From positions 1 through 64,000 of the forward strand of contig NZ_JAFCKP010000014.1 of assembly GCF_018130245.1 (NCBI RefSeq): DNA of 64,000 bases, read 5' to 3'. A program made the position numbers and the translations under genes. Position 1 is the stretch's first letter, and the number at the start of each line of letters is the position of its first letter. Positions 57,834 through 64,000 of the stretch are shown here, piece by piece. The stretch comes from Bradyrhizobium sp. SZCCT0231. Its GTDB lineage: Bacteria > Pseudomonadota > Alphaproteobacteria > Rhizobiales > Xanthobacteraceae. The notes under the pieces are model-generated. The model saw only the letters and a list, made by a program, of their open reading frames with translations, searched no databases and was not told the DNA's origin.

Positions 57834-59051
57834 ATGCTCGATCGCACTCAGCTCACGCGACGTCGTTTCCTCTCCAATTTCGCCTTTGCCTCCGGCGCTG
57901 TCGCCACCGGCGTCGGCAGCTGGGTGATCCCGGCGCCCTGGGCCAATGCGGCCGAGGCCCCGATCAAGGTCGGCATCGCCACCGACCTCACCGGCCCGAT
58001 CGCCTATGCCGGCAATGCTGACGCCAACGTCGCCAAGATGGTGATCAAGGAGATCAACGCGGCCGGCGGCCTGCTCGGCCGTCCGCTCGAGCTCTACATC
58101 GAGGACACCGCGTCCAACGAATCCGTTGCGGTGGGCAACGTGCGCAAGCTGATTCAGCGCGACAAGGTCGACATGGTGCTCGGCGGCATCACCTCCTCGA
58201 TGCGCAACGCGATCAAGGATCCGATCGTGGCGCGCGGCAAGACGCTGTACATCTATCCGCAGCTCTACGAGGGCAAGGAGTGCACGCCCTACCTGTTCTG
58301 CACCGGCCCGACGCCGGCGCAGCAGTGCGACGAGTTCATCCCCTGGCTGATCAAGAACGGCGGCAAGAAGTTCGCGCTGCCGAGCGCCAATTACGTCTGG
58401 CCGCACACGCTCAACGTCTATGCCCGCAAGGTGATCGAGCAGAACGGCGGCGAGGTCGTGTTCGAGGAATACTACCCGCTCGACCAGGTCGACTTTTCCG
58501 CGACCGTCAACCGCATCGTCTCCAACAAGGTCGACGTCGTCTTCAACACCGTCATTCCGCCGGGCGTCGGTCCGTTCTTCAAGCAGCTCTATGAAGCCGG
58601 CTTCCTCAAGAACGGCGGGCGGCTCGCCTGCGTCTACTATGACGAGAACACGCTCAACATCAACCAGGCCGCGGAGATCGAGGGCCTCGCCAGCTGCCTC
58701 GACTATTTCAAGGTGCTGACCAAGGAGAACCCGTTCGACGCCAAGATCCAGGCAGCCTATGAGAAGGATTTCCCGGGCAACTTCCTTTTCGCCGCCGGCA
58801 GCGCCGCGACCGGCACCTATCGCGGCCTCAAGCTGTGGGAAGCCGCGGTGAAGGAGGCCGGCAAGATCGATCGTGAATCGGTGGCCGCCGCGCTCGACCA
58901 TGCCAAGATCGCCGAAGGTCCCGGCGGCCCCGCCGAGATGGTGCCGGGCAAGCGGCACTGCAAGATGAAGATGTACACCGCGGTTGCCAAGGGCGGGAAC
59001 TACGAGATCGTCGCGCGCAGCAACGGCCTCGTCGATCCCAAGGAATGCTGA
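57834..59051 (+). CDS. Exported ABC substrate-binding protein (amide/urea type)
   Basis: 405 residues. Tat signal TRRRFLSNFAFASGAVATG leads the protein to the periplasm. The mature part is type I binding fold (IKVGIATDLTGPIAYAGNADANVAKMVIKEINAAGGLLGR, DMVLGGITSSMRN, YVWPHTLNVYARKVIEQNGGEVVFEEYYPLDQVDFSATVNRI), as in UrtA, FmdD and short-chain amide binders. It is four bases after the first permease gene. The Tat route suggests folding before export. Confidence 0.93.
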   Translation: MLDRTQLTRRRFLSNFAFASGAVATGVGSWVIPAPWANAAEAPIKVGIATDLTGPIAYAGNADANVAKMVIKEINAAGGLLGRPLELYIEDTASNESVAVGNVRKLIQRDKVDMVLGGITSSMRNAIKDPIVARGKTLYIYPQLYEGKECTPYLFCTGPTPAQQCDEFIPWLIKNGGKKFALPSANYVWPHTLNVYARKVIEQNGGEVVFEEYYPLDQVDFSATVNRIVSNKVDVVFNTVIPPGVGPFFKQLYEAGFLKNGGRLACVYYDENTLNINQAAEIEGLASCLDYFKVLTKENPFDAKIQAAYEKDFPGNFLFAAGSAATGTYRGLKLWEAAVKEAGKIDRESVAAALDHAKIAEGPGGPAEMVPGKRHCKMKMYTAVAKGGNYEIVARSNGLVDPKEC

Positions 59052-59057
59052 GTTCGA

Positions 59058-60152
59058 ATGCCGAAAGCGATGGGCGCAGTGAAGCAGGCGATCCCCGCCG
59101 AGATCGGCGGGGTCATAGACGCCGCGGCGGGTAGCAGTGGAACGGTGGTCCGAGCTGCCGCGGCACGAAAAATCCTGCCGATCGTCGAGGGCGTCGTGCT
59201 CATCGCGGCGCTGCTCGCGCCGCTGGTGCTGCAGGACTATCTCACGGTGTTCGCGACGCGCGTGATCATCCTGGCGCTGTTCGCGCTGTCGTTCGATCTG
59301 GTCTGGGGCTATGCCGGCATCATGAGCTTCGGCCAGGCCCTGTTCTTCGGCTCGGCCGGCTATGGCGTCGCCCTGCTCGCGCGCGACCTCGACATCACCA
59401 ACATCTTCCTGGTGCTGCCCGCGGGCACGCTGATCGGCCTCACCTTCGCGCTCCTGCTCGGCGGCTTCCTGCTGCTCGGACGGCATCCCTCCAGCGTGAT
59501 CTTCGTGTCGCTGGGCACGCTCACCGGCTCCTACGCCGCCGATCGGCTCGCGCGCGGCTGGTATTATCTCGGCGGCCAGAACGGCATCCCCTCGATCGCA
59601 CCGATGTCGCTCGCTGGTTACGAGTTCACGGAAGGTCCGGCGTTCTACTATCTCGTGCTCGGCATCCTCGTCGTGGTCTACCTGCTCTGCCGCTTCCTGG
59701 TGCGCTCGCAATTCGGCCTCGCGCTCGCAGGGCTCCGCGAGAACGAGCAGCGCATCGCCTTCTTCGGCTACAAGGCGCAGCACCTCAAAGCGATCATCTT
59801 CACCATCGGCGGCGCCGTCGCAGGGCTCGCCGGCAGCCTCTATGCCTTCCACGAAGGCTTTGTCTGGCCCAACATGGTCGGCGTCGTGGTCTCGACCCAG
59901 GTGGTGCTCTACGTTCTGTTTGGCGGCTCCGGCACGCTGATCGGCGCGGTGATCGGTGCCATCATCGTCGAAGGCGTCAGCTTCTGGCTTTCGGACAATT
60001 ACCGCGACATCTGGCCGATCATCCTGGGCCTGCTGCTGCTGCTCGTGATCATGTTCCGGCCGCTGGGCCTGATCAGCTTTGTCCTCGGCGAGCGTGAACG
60101 AGTCGGCAGCTTCGGTGCCAAACCGAAGGAGAAGCGCAATGCCGCTCCTTGA
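59058..60152 (+). CDS. ABC transporter permease (LivM/UrtC type)
   Basis: 364 residues. Second permease: about ten segments with FDLVWGYAGIMSFGQALFFGSAGYGVALL and FSVWLALAG-like loop LALAGLRENEQRIAFFGYKAQHLK, the EAA-like loop of LivM/UrtC. The first 40 residues are a cytoplasmic tail. It starts six bases after the binding protein and overlaps the next gene by 14 bases. Confidence 0.93.
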   Translation: MPKAMGAVKQAIPAEIGGVIDAAAGSSGTVVRAAAARKILPIVEGVVLIAALLAPLVLQDYLTVFATRVIILALFALSFDLVWGYAGIMSFGQALFFGSAGYGVALLARDLDITNIFLVLPAGTLIGLTFALLLGGFLLLGRHPSSVIFVSLGTLTGSYAADRLARGWYYLGGQNGIPSIAPMSLAGYEFTEGPAFYYLVLGILVVVYLLCRFLVRSQFGLALAGLRENEQRIAFFGYKAQHLKAIIFTIGGAVAGLAGSLYAFHEGFVWPNMVGVVVSTQVVLYVLFGGSGTLIGAVIGAIIVEGVSFWLSDNYRDIWPIILGLLLLLVIMFRPLGLISFVLGERERVGSFGAKPKEKRNAAP

Positions 60153-60873
60153 AGCCGCCGGTATCAAGAAGGTCTTCGGCAAGCTCACCGCGCTCGATGG
60201 CGCCGCGCTCACCGTCGGCGAGAACGAATTCCACGGCCTGATCGGTCCGAACGGCTCCGGCAAGAGCACGCTGATGAAGTGCATCGCCGGGGCCGAAGTG
60301 CCGACGCAAGGAAAAGTCTCCTTCGTCAACACCGACATCACCGCGTTCACGCCGACCGAGCGGGCCCGAGCCGGCATGAGCCTGAAATTCCAGATCACAT
60401 CCGTGCTGCCGTCGCTGACGCTCTACGACAACATCCTGCTTGCGCTGCAGGCGCAGTGCTCGCTGTTCGACCTCGTGTTCTCGCGCACCCGCGGCGCGCT
60501 GCACGACCAGGTCATGACTATGCTGACGCAGTTCCGCCTCGCCGACCGCGCCTTCGATGCGGCAGCTGCCCTGTCGCACGGCCAGCAGCAATGGCTGGAG
60601 ATCGCCATGGCGCTCGCAGGCAAGCCGAAACTTCTGTTGCTCGACGAGCCCACCGGCGGCATGAGCCTGGAGGAGCGCCGCGTCACCGGCGAGCTGCTGC
60701 AACCGATCAAAGAACATTGCTCGCTCGTCATCGTCGAGCACGATCTCGATTTCATTCGCGACATCTGCGATCGGCTGACCGTGCTCGACCAGGGCAAGGT
60801 GCTGGCGTCGGGTACGGTGTCGGAGATCCAGGCCAACACATCCGTCCAGGAGATCTATCTGCGCCGTGCCTGA
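60139..60873 (+). CDS. ABC transporter ATP-binding protein (LivG/UrtD type)
   Basis: 244 residues. Walker A GPNGSGKST, signature LSHGQQQWLEIAMAL, Walker B LLLLDEPTGGM, H-loop VEHDLDF. The LSHGQ variant is typical of UrtD/LivG proteins. ATG 60139 lies within the end of the permease gene, so translation is coupled. It pairs with the next ATPase. Confidence 0.95.
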   Translation: MPLLEAAGIKKVFGKLTALDGAALTVGENEFHGLIGPNGSGKSTLMKCIAGAEVPTQGKVSFVNTDITAFTPTERARAGMSLKFQITSVLPSLTLYDNILLALQAQCSLFDLVFSRTRGALHDQVMTMLTQFRLADRAFDAAAALSHGQQQWLEIAMALAGKPKLLLLDEPTGGMSLEERRVTGELLQPIKEHCSLVIVEHDLDFIRDICDRLTVLDQGKVLASGTVSEIQANTSVQEIYLRRA

Positions 60874-61561
60874 ATTTTTGGACATCAAGCATCTCGACGC
60901 CGGTTACGGCCGCAGCCAGGTCCTGTTCGACGTCACGCTCGGCATTCCCTGGCGCGGCGGCGTCGCCGTGCTCGGCCGCAACGGTGCCGGCAAGACCACG
61001 CTGATGAAGACCATCGTCGGCGAGCTGCCGGCGTGGAAGGGCGAGGTCGCCTTCGACGGCCGCGACATCAGCCGCCGTGCCACCCAGGAGCGCGTCCGCG
61101 CCGGCATCGGCTATGTGCCGCAGGAGCATTCCGTGTTCGCGCGCCTGTCGGTGCGCGACAATCTCGCCGTCGGCTCGCTCGCGAACAAGGATGCCTCCGC
61201 GGTCGACCGCGTGCTGACCATCTTCCCCAAGCTCGGCCAGCGCCTCGACCAGCCCGCCGGCACGCTCTCGGGCGGCGAGCGCAAGATGCTCGCGATCGGC
61301 CGCGCCATGCTGGGTGATCCGAAACTGCTGCTGCTGGACGAGCCCACCGAAGGCGTCTGGATCGGCGTGATCGAGGAGATCACCGAGCGCCTGATCGAGC
61401 TCGCCAAGGAGATCGCCGTCATCATCGTCGAGCAGCACCTCGATTTGGCGCTCCGCGTCGCCGACTACGCCTACGTGCTCGACCGCGGTCGGATCGCGCT
61501 GCAGGGCGAAGCGGGCCAGGTGCGGGGCAATCCGGAGCTGATGCGGTATCTGGCGCCGTAG
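60866..61561 (+). CDS. ABC transporter ATP-binding protein (LivF/UrtE type)
   Basis: 231 residues. Walker A GRNGAGKTT, signature LSGGERKMLAIGRAML, Walker B LLLLDEPTEG, H-loop VEQHLDLAL. GTG 60866 overlaps the previous gene by eight bases. Last gene of the operon that starts at 54020. The D-loop region GVWIGVIEEI is a variant of the usual GIQPSII pattern. Confidence 0.95.
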   Translation: MPEFLDIKHLDAGYGRSQVLFDVTLGIPWRGGVAVLGRNGAGKTTLMKTIVGELPAWKGEVAFDGRDISRRATQERVRAGIGYVPQEHSVFARLSVRDNLAVGSLANKDASAVDRVLTIFPKLGQRLDQPAGTLSGGERKMLAIGRAMLGDPKLLLLDEPTEGVWIGVIEEITERLIELAKEIAVIIVEQHLDLALRVADYAYVLDRGRIALQGEAGQVRGNPELMRYLAP

Positions 61562-61612
61562 GGTGCGTACGCTGCCCATCTCAGGGCGAGGCGCGATTCT
61601 CACCCCCTCCCG

Positions 61613-61750
61613 GCTGTCATGCCCCGCCACCGGGTCTCGCCTTCGGCGAGCCCGATGACAGGCTCCGGCGGGGCATCCAGTACGCCGCGGCTTCTCGATC
61701 GATAACTGGTGTCTCTGGAATACTGGATTCCCCTTCGCGGGGAATGACGG
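61613..61750. repeat. Palindromic intergenic element, family B, copy 3
   Basis: GTCATGCCCCGCCACCGGGT at the left, TTCCCCTTCGCGGGGAATGA at the right, with CCAGTACGCCGCGGCTTCTC and GGAATACTGGA between. Inserted TCGCCTTCGGCGAGCCCGATGACA makes it longer than copies 1 and 2. It lies between convergent genes. Confidence 0.72.
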
Positions 61751-61780
61751 CGTCGGGCTGGGATAGCGCGGCGCGCCCGC

Positions 61781-63355
61781 TTACTTCACCGCCCCAAAGC
61801 GGCTGTCGAACGAGTTCGACTGCACCACCGGAGCGGCACCGGCCATCATCGGGGCACTGTCACCTGCGCCGTCCGAGACCGACGGCTTCAGCGCCGGACG
61901 GGTCGCGGCAAGCCGCGTATCTGGCTTTGCCGGCTCTGCCGGCTTGGCGGCAGCCACAGCGGGCTTCGGCGTATCCTTCGCAGCATCCTTGGACTTGTCA
62001 TGCCCCGGCACGAAGCGGGTCACCGCAGCCTTCAGCCGGGATGCTGCGGTCGGTGGCGTCGTGGAGGTCTGGGCCGGAGCGACGGACGCGGTGGCCTGCG
62101 GCGGCGGCGTGGTCGCCGTGGTATCGGCGGCGCCGAGGCCCATCTTGCGGCCGAGGTTGGAGAAGAAGCCGCCGCTTGAGGATTTCTCGGCGGGTGCAGC
62201 CGACGCGACGCGGGTGGTCGCGGGCGCGCTGCTGGCCGTGACCGGCGCTTCCTGCGGTGCAGGCGCGGACGCCACCGCATCGAGGTTCGGCTTGGGCGGA
62301 TTGACGTGGCCGGGGATCGTGCCGGGCGCCTTCGCCATCGCCAGCATCTGCAGCGTGGTGCCTTCGGCGCTCTCGGAGAGGCCAGTCGAGCCTTCCGGAA
62401 TCTTGGCGGCGAACACCTTGTTCATGCCGCCGTCGATACCGGTGTTCATGCGCGCCACCGGCGTGCCCTTGGCGACGAGCCGAGCGTATTCCGCCTCGTC
62501 CTTCGCCTGCTTCTCGCGCACGGCGCTGGCGACGTCCTCGGGGATCACATAGGCCGGGCATTTTGCCGAGGCGTCGAACACCGGATCGCGCTTGGCGTCG
62601 GCCGGCTTCGCGGCGTCGAAGACGTACTTCTTCTCGCAGAAATCGACCTTCGGCTCCTGCCGCGTCACCTCGAAATGATCATAGCCTTCCTTGATCATCT
62701 TCCAGAAGGCCATGTTCGGATTGTTCCGGTGCTTGGCCATGTTCACCGGCGTCATCTTGAACGGATAGGCCTGGAGCTGGAACGCCTTCTGGCCGCCGAA
62801 GAAGGATTCGCGCCCGAGCGAATAGATCTCCGCGATCTGCTCGTCCGTCATGGCGTAGCAGCCGCGCGACGAGCAGTCGCCGTGCACCATCAGCTGCGAG
62901 CCGGTGCGCCCCAGTGCCTTGTCGAACGCGTTCGGGTAGCCCGTGTTGAAGGACAGGTAATAGGCCGACTGCGGATTCATCTGGCTCGGATTGATCGAGT
63001 AGAATCCTTCCGGCGCCTGGCGGTCGCCTTCGCGCACTTTGGGGCCGAGGTCCCCGGACCAGCGGCAGATCGGATAGGTCTTGAGCAGCGCGAACTGGCC
63101 CGAGCGGGTCTGCTTCCAGACCTCGAGCTCGGCCTCCTGCTTGAACAGGCGGACCAGGATCGGCGACTGCAGGTCCATGTTCTTCTCGGAGATCGCGGCG
63201 AGAAGCTTCGGCGGCACCGGCTGATTGGCCTTGGCGTTGGTCGCGAGCGAGACCTGGTCGGTGTTGCAGCCGGACAGCAGGACGCCGGCCGTCATCAGCG
63301 CAACCGAAGCCAAGAGCGCGCGAGCAAGCGAACGAGAAATCAAGATGGACCCCAC
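61781..63355 (-). CDS. L,D-transpeptidase family lipoprotein (YkuD/YafK type)
   Basis: About 524 residues. A signal peptide with lipobox VLLSGC anchors it to a membrane. The YkuD/YafK-like domain follows (SAYYLSFNTGYPNAFDKALGRTGSQLMVHGDCSSRGCYAMTD) with the catalytic His and Cys in HGDCSSRGC. A Pro/Ala/Lys-rich C-terminal third (ATTPPPQATASVAPAQTSTTPP) is disordered. It probably modifies peptidoglycan or a linked protein. The GTG 63355 start is a choice among close alternatives (TTG 63343 has a better ribosome site). Confidence 0.88.
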   Translation of the reverse strand: MGSILISRSLARALLASVALMTAGVLLSGCNTDQVSLATNAKANQPVPPKLLAAISEKNMDLQSPILVRLFKQEAELEVWKQTRSGQFALLKTYPICRWSGDLGPKVREGDRQAPEGFYSINPSQMNPQSAYYLSFNTGYPNAFDKALGRTGSQLMVHGDCSSRGCYAMTDEQIAEIYSLGRESFFGGQKAFQLQAYPFKMTPVNMAKHRNNPNMAFWKMIKEGYDHFEVTRQEPKVDFCEKKYVFDAAKPADAKRDPVFDASAKCPAYVIPEDVASAVREKQAKDEAEYARLVAKGTPVARMNTGIDGGMNKVFAAKIPEGSTGLSESAEGTTLQMLAMAKAPGTIPGHVNPPKPNLDAVASAPAPQEAPVTASSAPATTRVASAAPAEKSSSGGFFSNLGRKMGLGAADTTATTPPPQATASVAPAQTSTTPPTAASRLKAAVTRFVPGHDKSKDAAKDTPKPAVAAAKPAEPAKPDTRLAATRPALKPSVSDGAGDSAPMMAGAAPVVQSNSFDSRFGAVK

Positions 63356-63565
63356 ACCGTGCCGGGCAAGGAGCGCGAACCCCAATTCTTCTGGCGCATG
63401 ATCCGACCGGAAAACCGGACCCGTCATGACGGGCTTTTTCAGCTCACGCCCCAGCGCTTATGCCCTGAAGCCATTGATTAAAATTCTAACCTCTGGGTCA
63501 TGTGGTCGCAACCCGAGCGGGGATCACGAGGGCGTTGGCCCAAAGGTGTGGTCAACAGAGACTTA

Positions 63566-63601
63566 AACTGGGCCGTAACTTGGAACTGGGCCGGAACTTG
63601 G
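63566..63601. repeat. 18-base tandem repeat
   Basis: Two copies of AACTGGGCCGKAACTTGG in tandem, one base differing (T or G). Located about 210 bases upstream of the transpeptidase start on the reverse strand; could be a regulatory or slippage repeat. Confidence 0.75.
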
Positions 63602-63678
63602 GCTTTGCGGCCAAACCGCCACTGAGATCGCCGATTTGGGCAAAAAAAGGGTTAACGCGGGGTTACCGGGAGGAGGCT

Positions 63679-63846
63679 CATGCCCCGGACGCAGCGCAGC
63701 GCCCCTCGGCGGTGCGCTGCTGAGCCGGGGCCCATGCTGGCGCAAGCTCCGGAGCCTGCTGGGTCCCGGCTCAGCGGAGCGTCACCATAGCGCGTCGAAG
63801 ACGCGCGTGAACGCGCTTATGGCGCCGCACCGCGTCCGGGACACGA
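63679..63846. repeat. Palindromic intergenic element, family C, copy 3
   Basis: CATGCCCCGGACGCAGCGCA at the left and CCGCGTCCGGGACACGA at the right; inner GCTGAGCCGGGGCCCATGC/GGGTCCCGGCTCAGC. An extra block GCGCGTCGAAGACGCGCG lies inside the right arm. Confidence 0.72.
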
Positions 63847-63858
63847 AATCGAGGCGAA

Positions 63859-64000
63859 TCAGCCCAGTTTCCGGCCGATCTCGAGGAATTTCTGCCGCCG
63901 TTGCTTGCGGATGGCGTCGCCGTCGAGGCCCCGGAGCTCGTCGAAGGCCTTGGCGATGGCTTCGCCCGTGGTGGCGATCATGGCGGCGGGGTCGCGGTGG
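63859..64000 (-). CDS. accA: Acetyl-CoA carboxylase carboxyltransferase alpha subunit, 3' end
   Basis: The last 46 codons, with the stop TGA at 63859-63861 on the minus strand. The protein end reads HRDPAAMIATTGEAIAKAF, then DELRGLDGDAIRKQRRQKF and LEIGRKLG, as in rhizobial AccA, where a His-Arg-Asp/Pro region precedes a basic tail. The rest of the gene is outside the window, so identification rests on this tail only. Confidence 0.75.
   Translation of the reverse strand, partial: HRDPAAMIATTGEAIAKAFDELRGLDGDAIRKQRRQKFLEIGRKLG

Larger units (their letters stand above)
63356..63858. other. 503-base gap between the transpeptidase gene and accA
   Basis: No gene recognised. It holds an 18-base tandem direct repeat at 63566-63601 and a family C palindrome at 63679-63846. 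The transpeptidase promoter must lie to its left half; boxes are not assigned. Confidence 0.65.

Overview
The window is chromosomal DNA of a high-GC alphaproteobacterium, most likely Bradyrhizobium or a near relative. This is inferred from gene order and protein character: lysC-ptsP-prfA-prmC-DUF4167, prsA-argJ-mutT opposite secA, comF-grx-nitrilase-DUF1178, acdS with a divergent Lrp-type acdR, and PhaR next to phaA. I see no prophage, transposase, CRISPR array or plasmid gene. The window opens inside one chemoreceptor gene and closes inside accA.

Layout. 0-3.5 kb: two tandem chemoreceptor genes with identical C-terminal proteins. 3.8-8.4 kb: a stress and osmolyte locus, with a DUF3175 gene divergent from an MFS transporter-otsB pair, then otsA; three EcfG-type (general stress sigma factor) promoter matches sit here. 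8.4-14.1 kb: secreted protein, tRNA-Ser, LysR/MFS/aldo-keto reductase, and an amidase with a histone-like basic tail. 14.2-19.7 kb: methionine synthesis (sulfhydrylase and MetA-type acyltransferase behind a structured leader), polysaccharide deacetylase, recQ. 19.9-23.4 kb: acdS/acdR, a Cds1-like PLP enzyme and a CMD protein. 23.5-27.5 kb: accessory enzymes and envelope proteins. 27.6-30.7 kb: PHA synthesis (phaR, phaA, phaB).

30.8-49.9 kb is mostly housekeeping: transporters, gloB, the DUF4167-prmC-prfA-ptsP-lysC block, ubiG, the translationally coupled comF-grx-nitrilase-DUF1178 operon, mutT-argJ-parvulin. secA follows at 50-53 kb. 53.4-61.6 kb is a catabolic operon for short amides or related compounds: a MarR regulator divergent from an AmiC-like binding protein that lacks a signal peptide, an amidase-signature hydrolase, and a full HAAT-type ABC transporter (permease, Tat-exported binding protein, permease, two ATPases). 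The end holds an L,D-transpeptidase-family lipoprotein and the 3' end of accA.

Intergenic DNA is rich in dispersed palindromic elements of at least five families, several copies of each in this window alone. The strongest observations are the back-to-back EcfG promoters at the trehalose locus, the synonymous-only divergence of the tandem chemoreceptors, the AmiC-like amide operon, and two candidate structured RNAs (upstream of the sulfhydrylase gene and between prmC and the DUF4167 gene).
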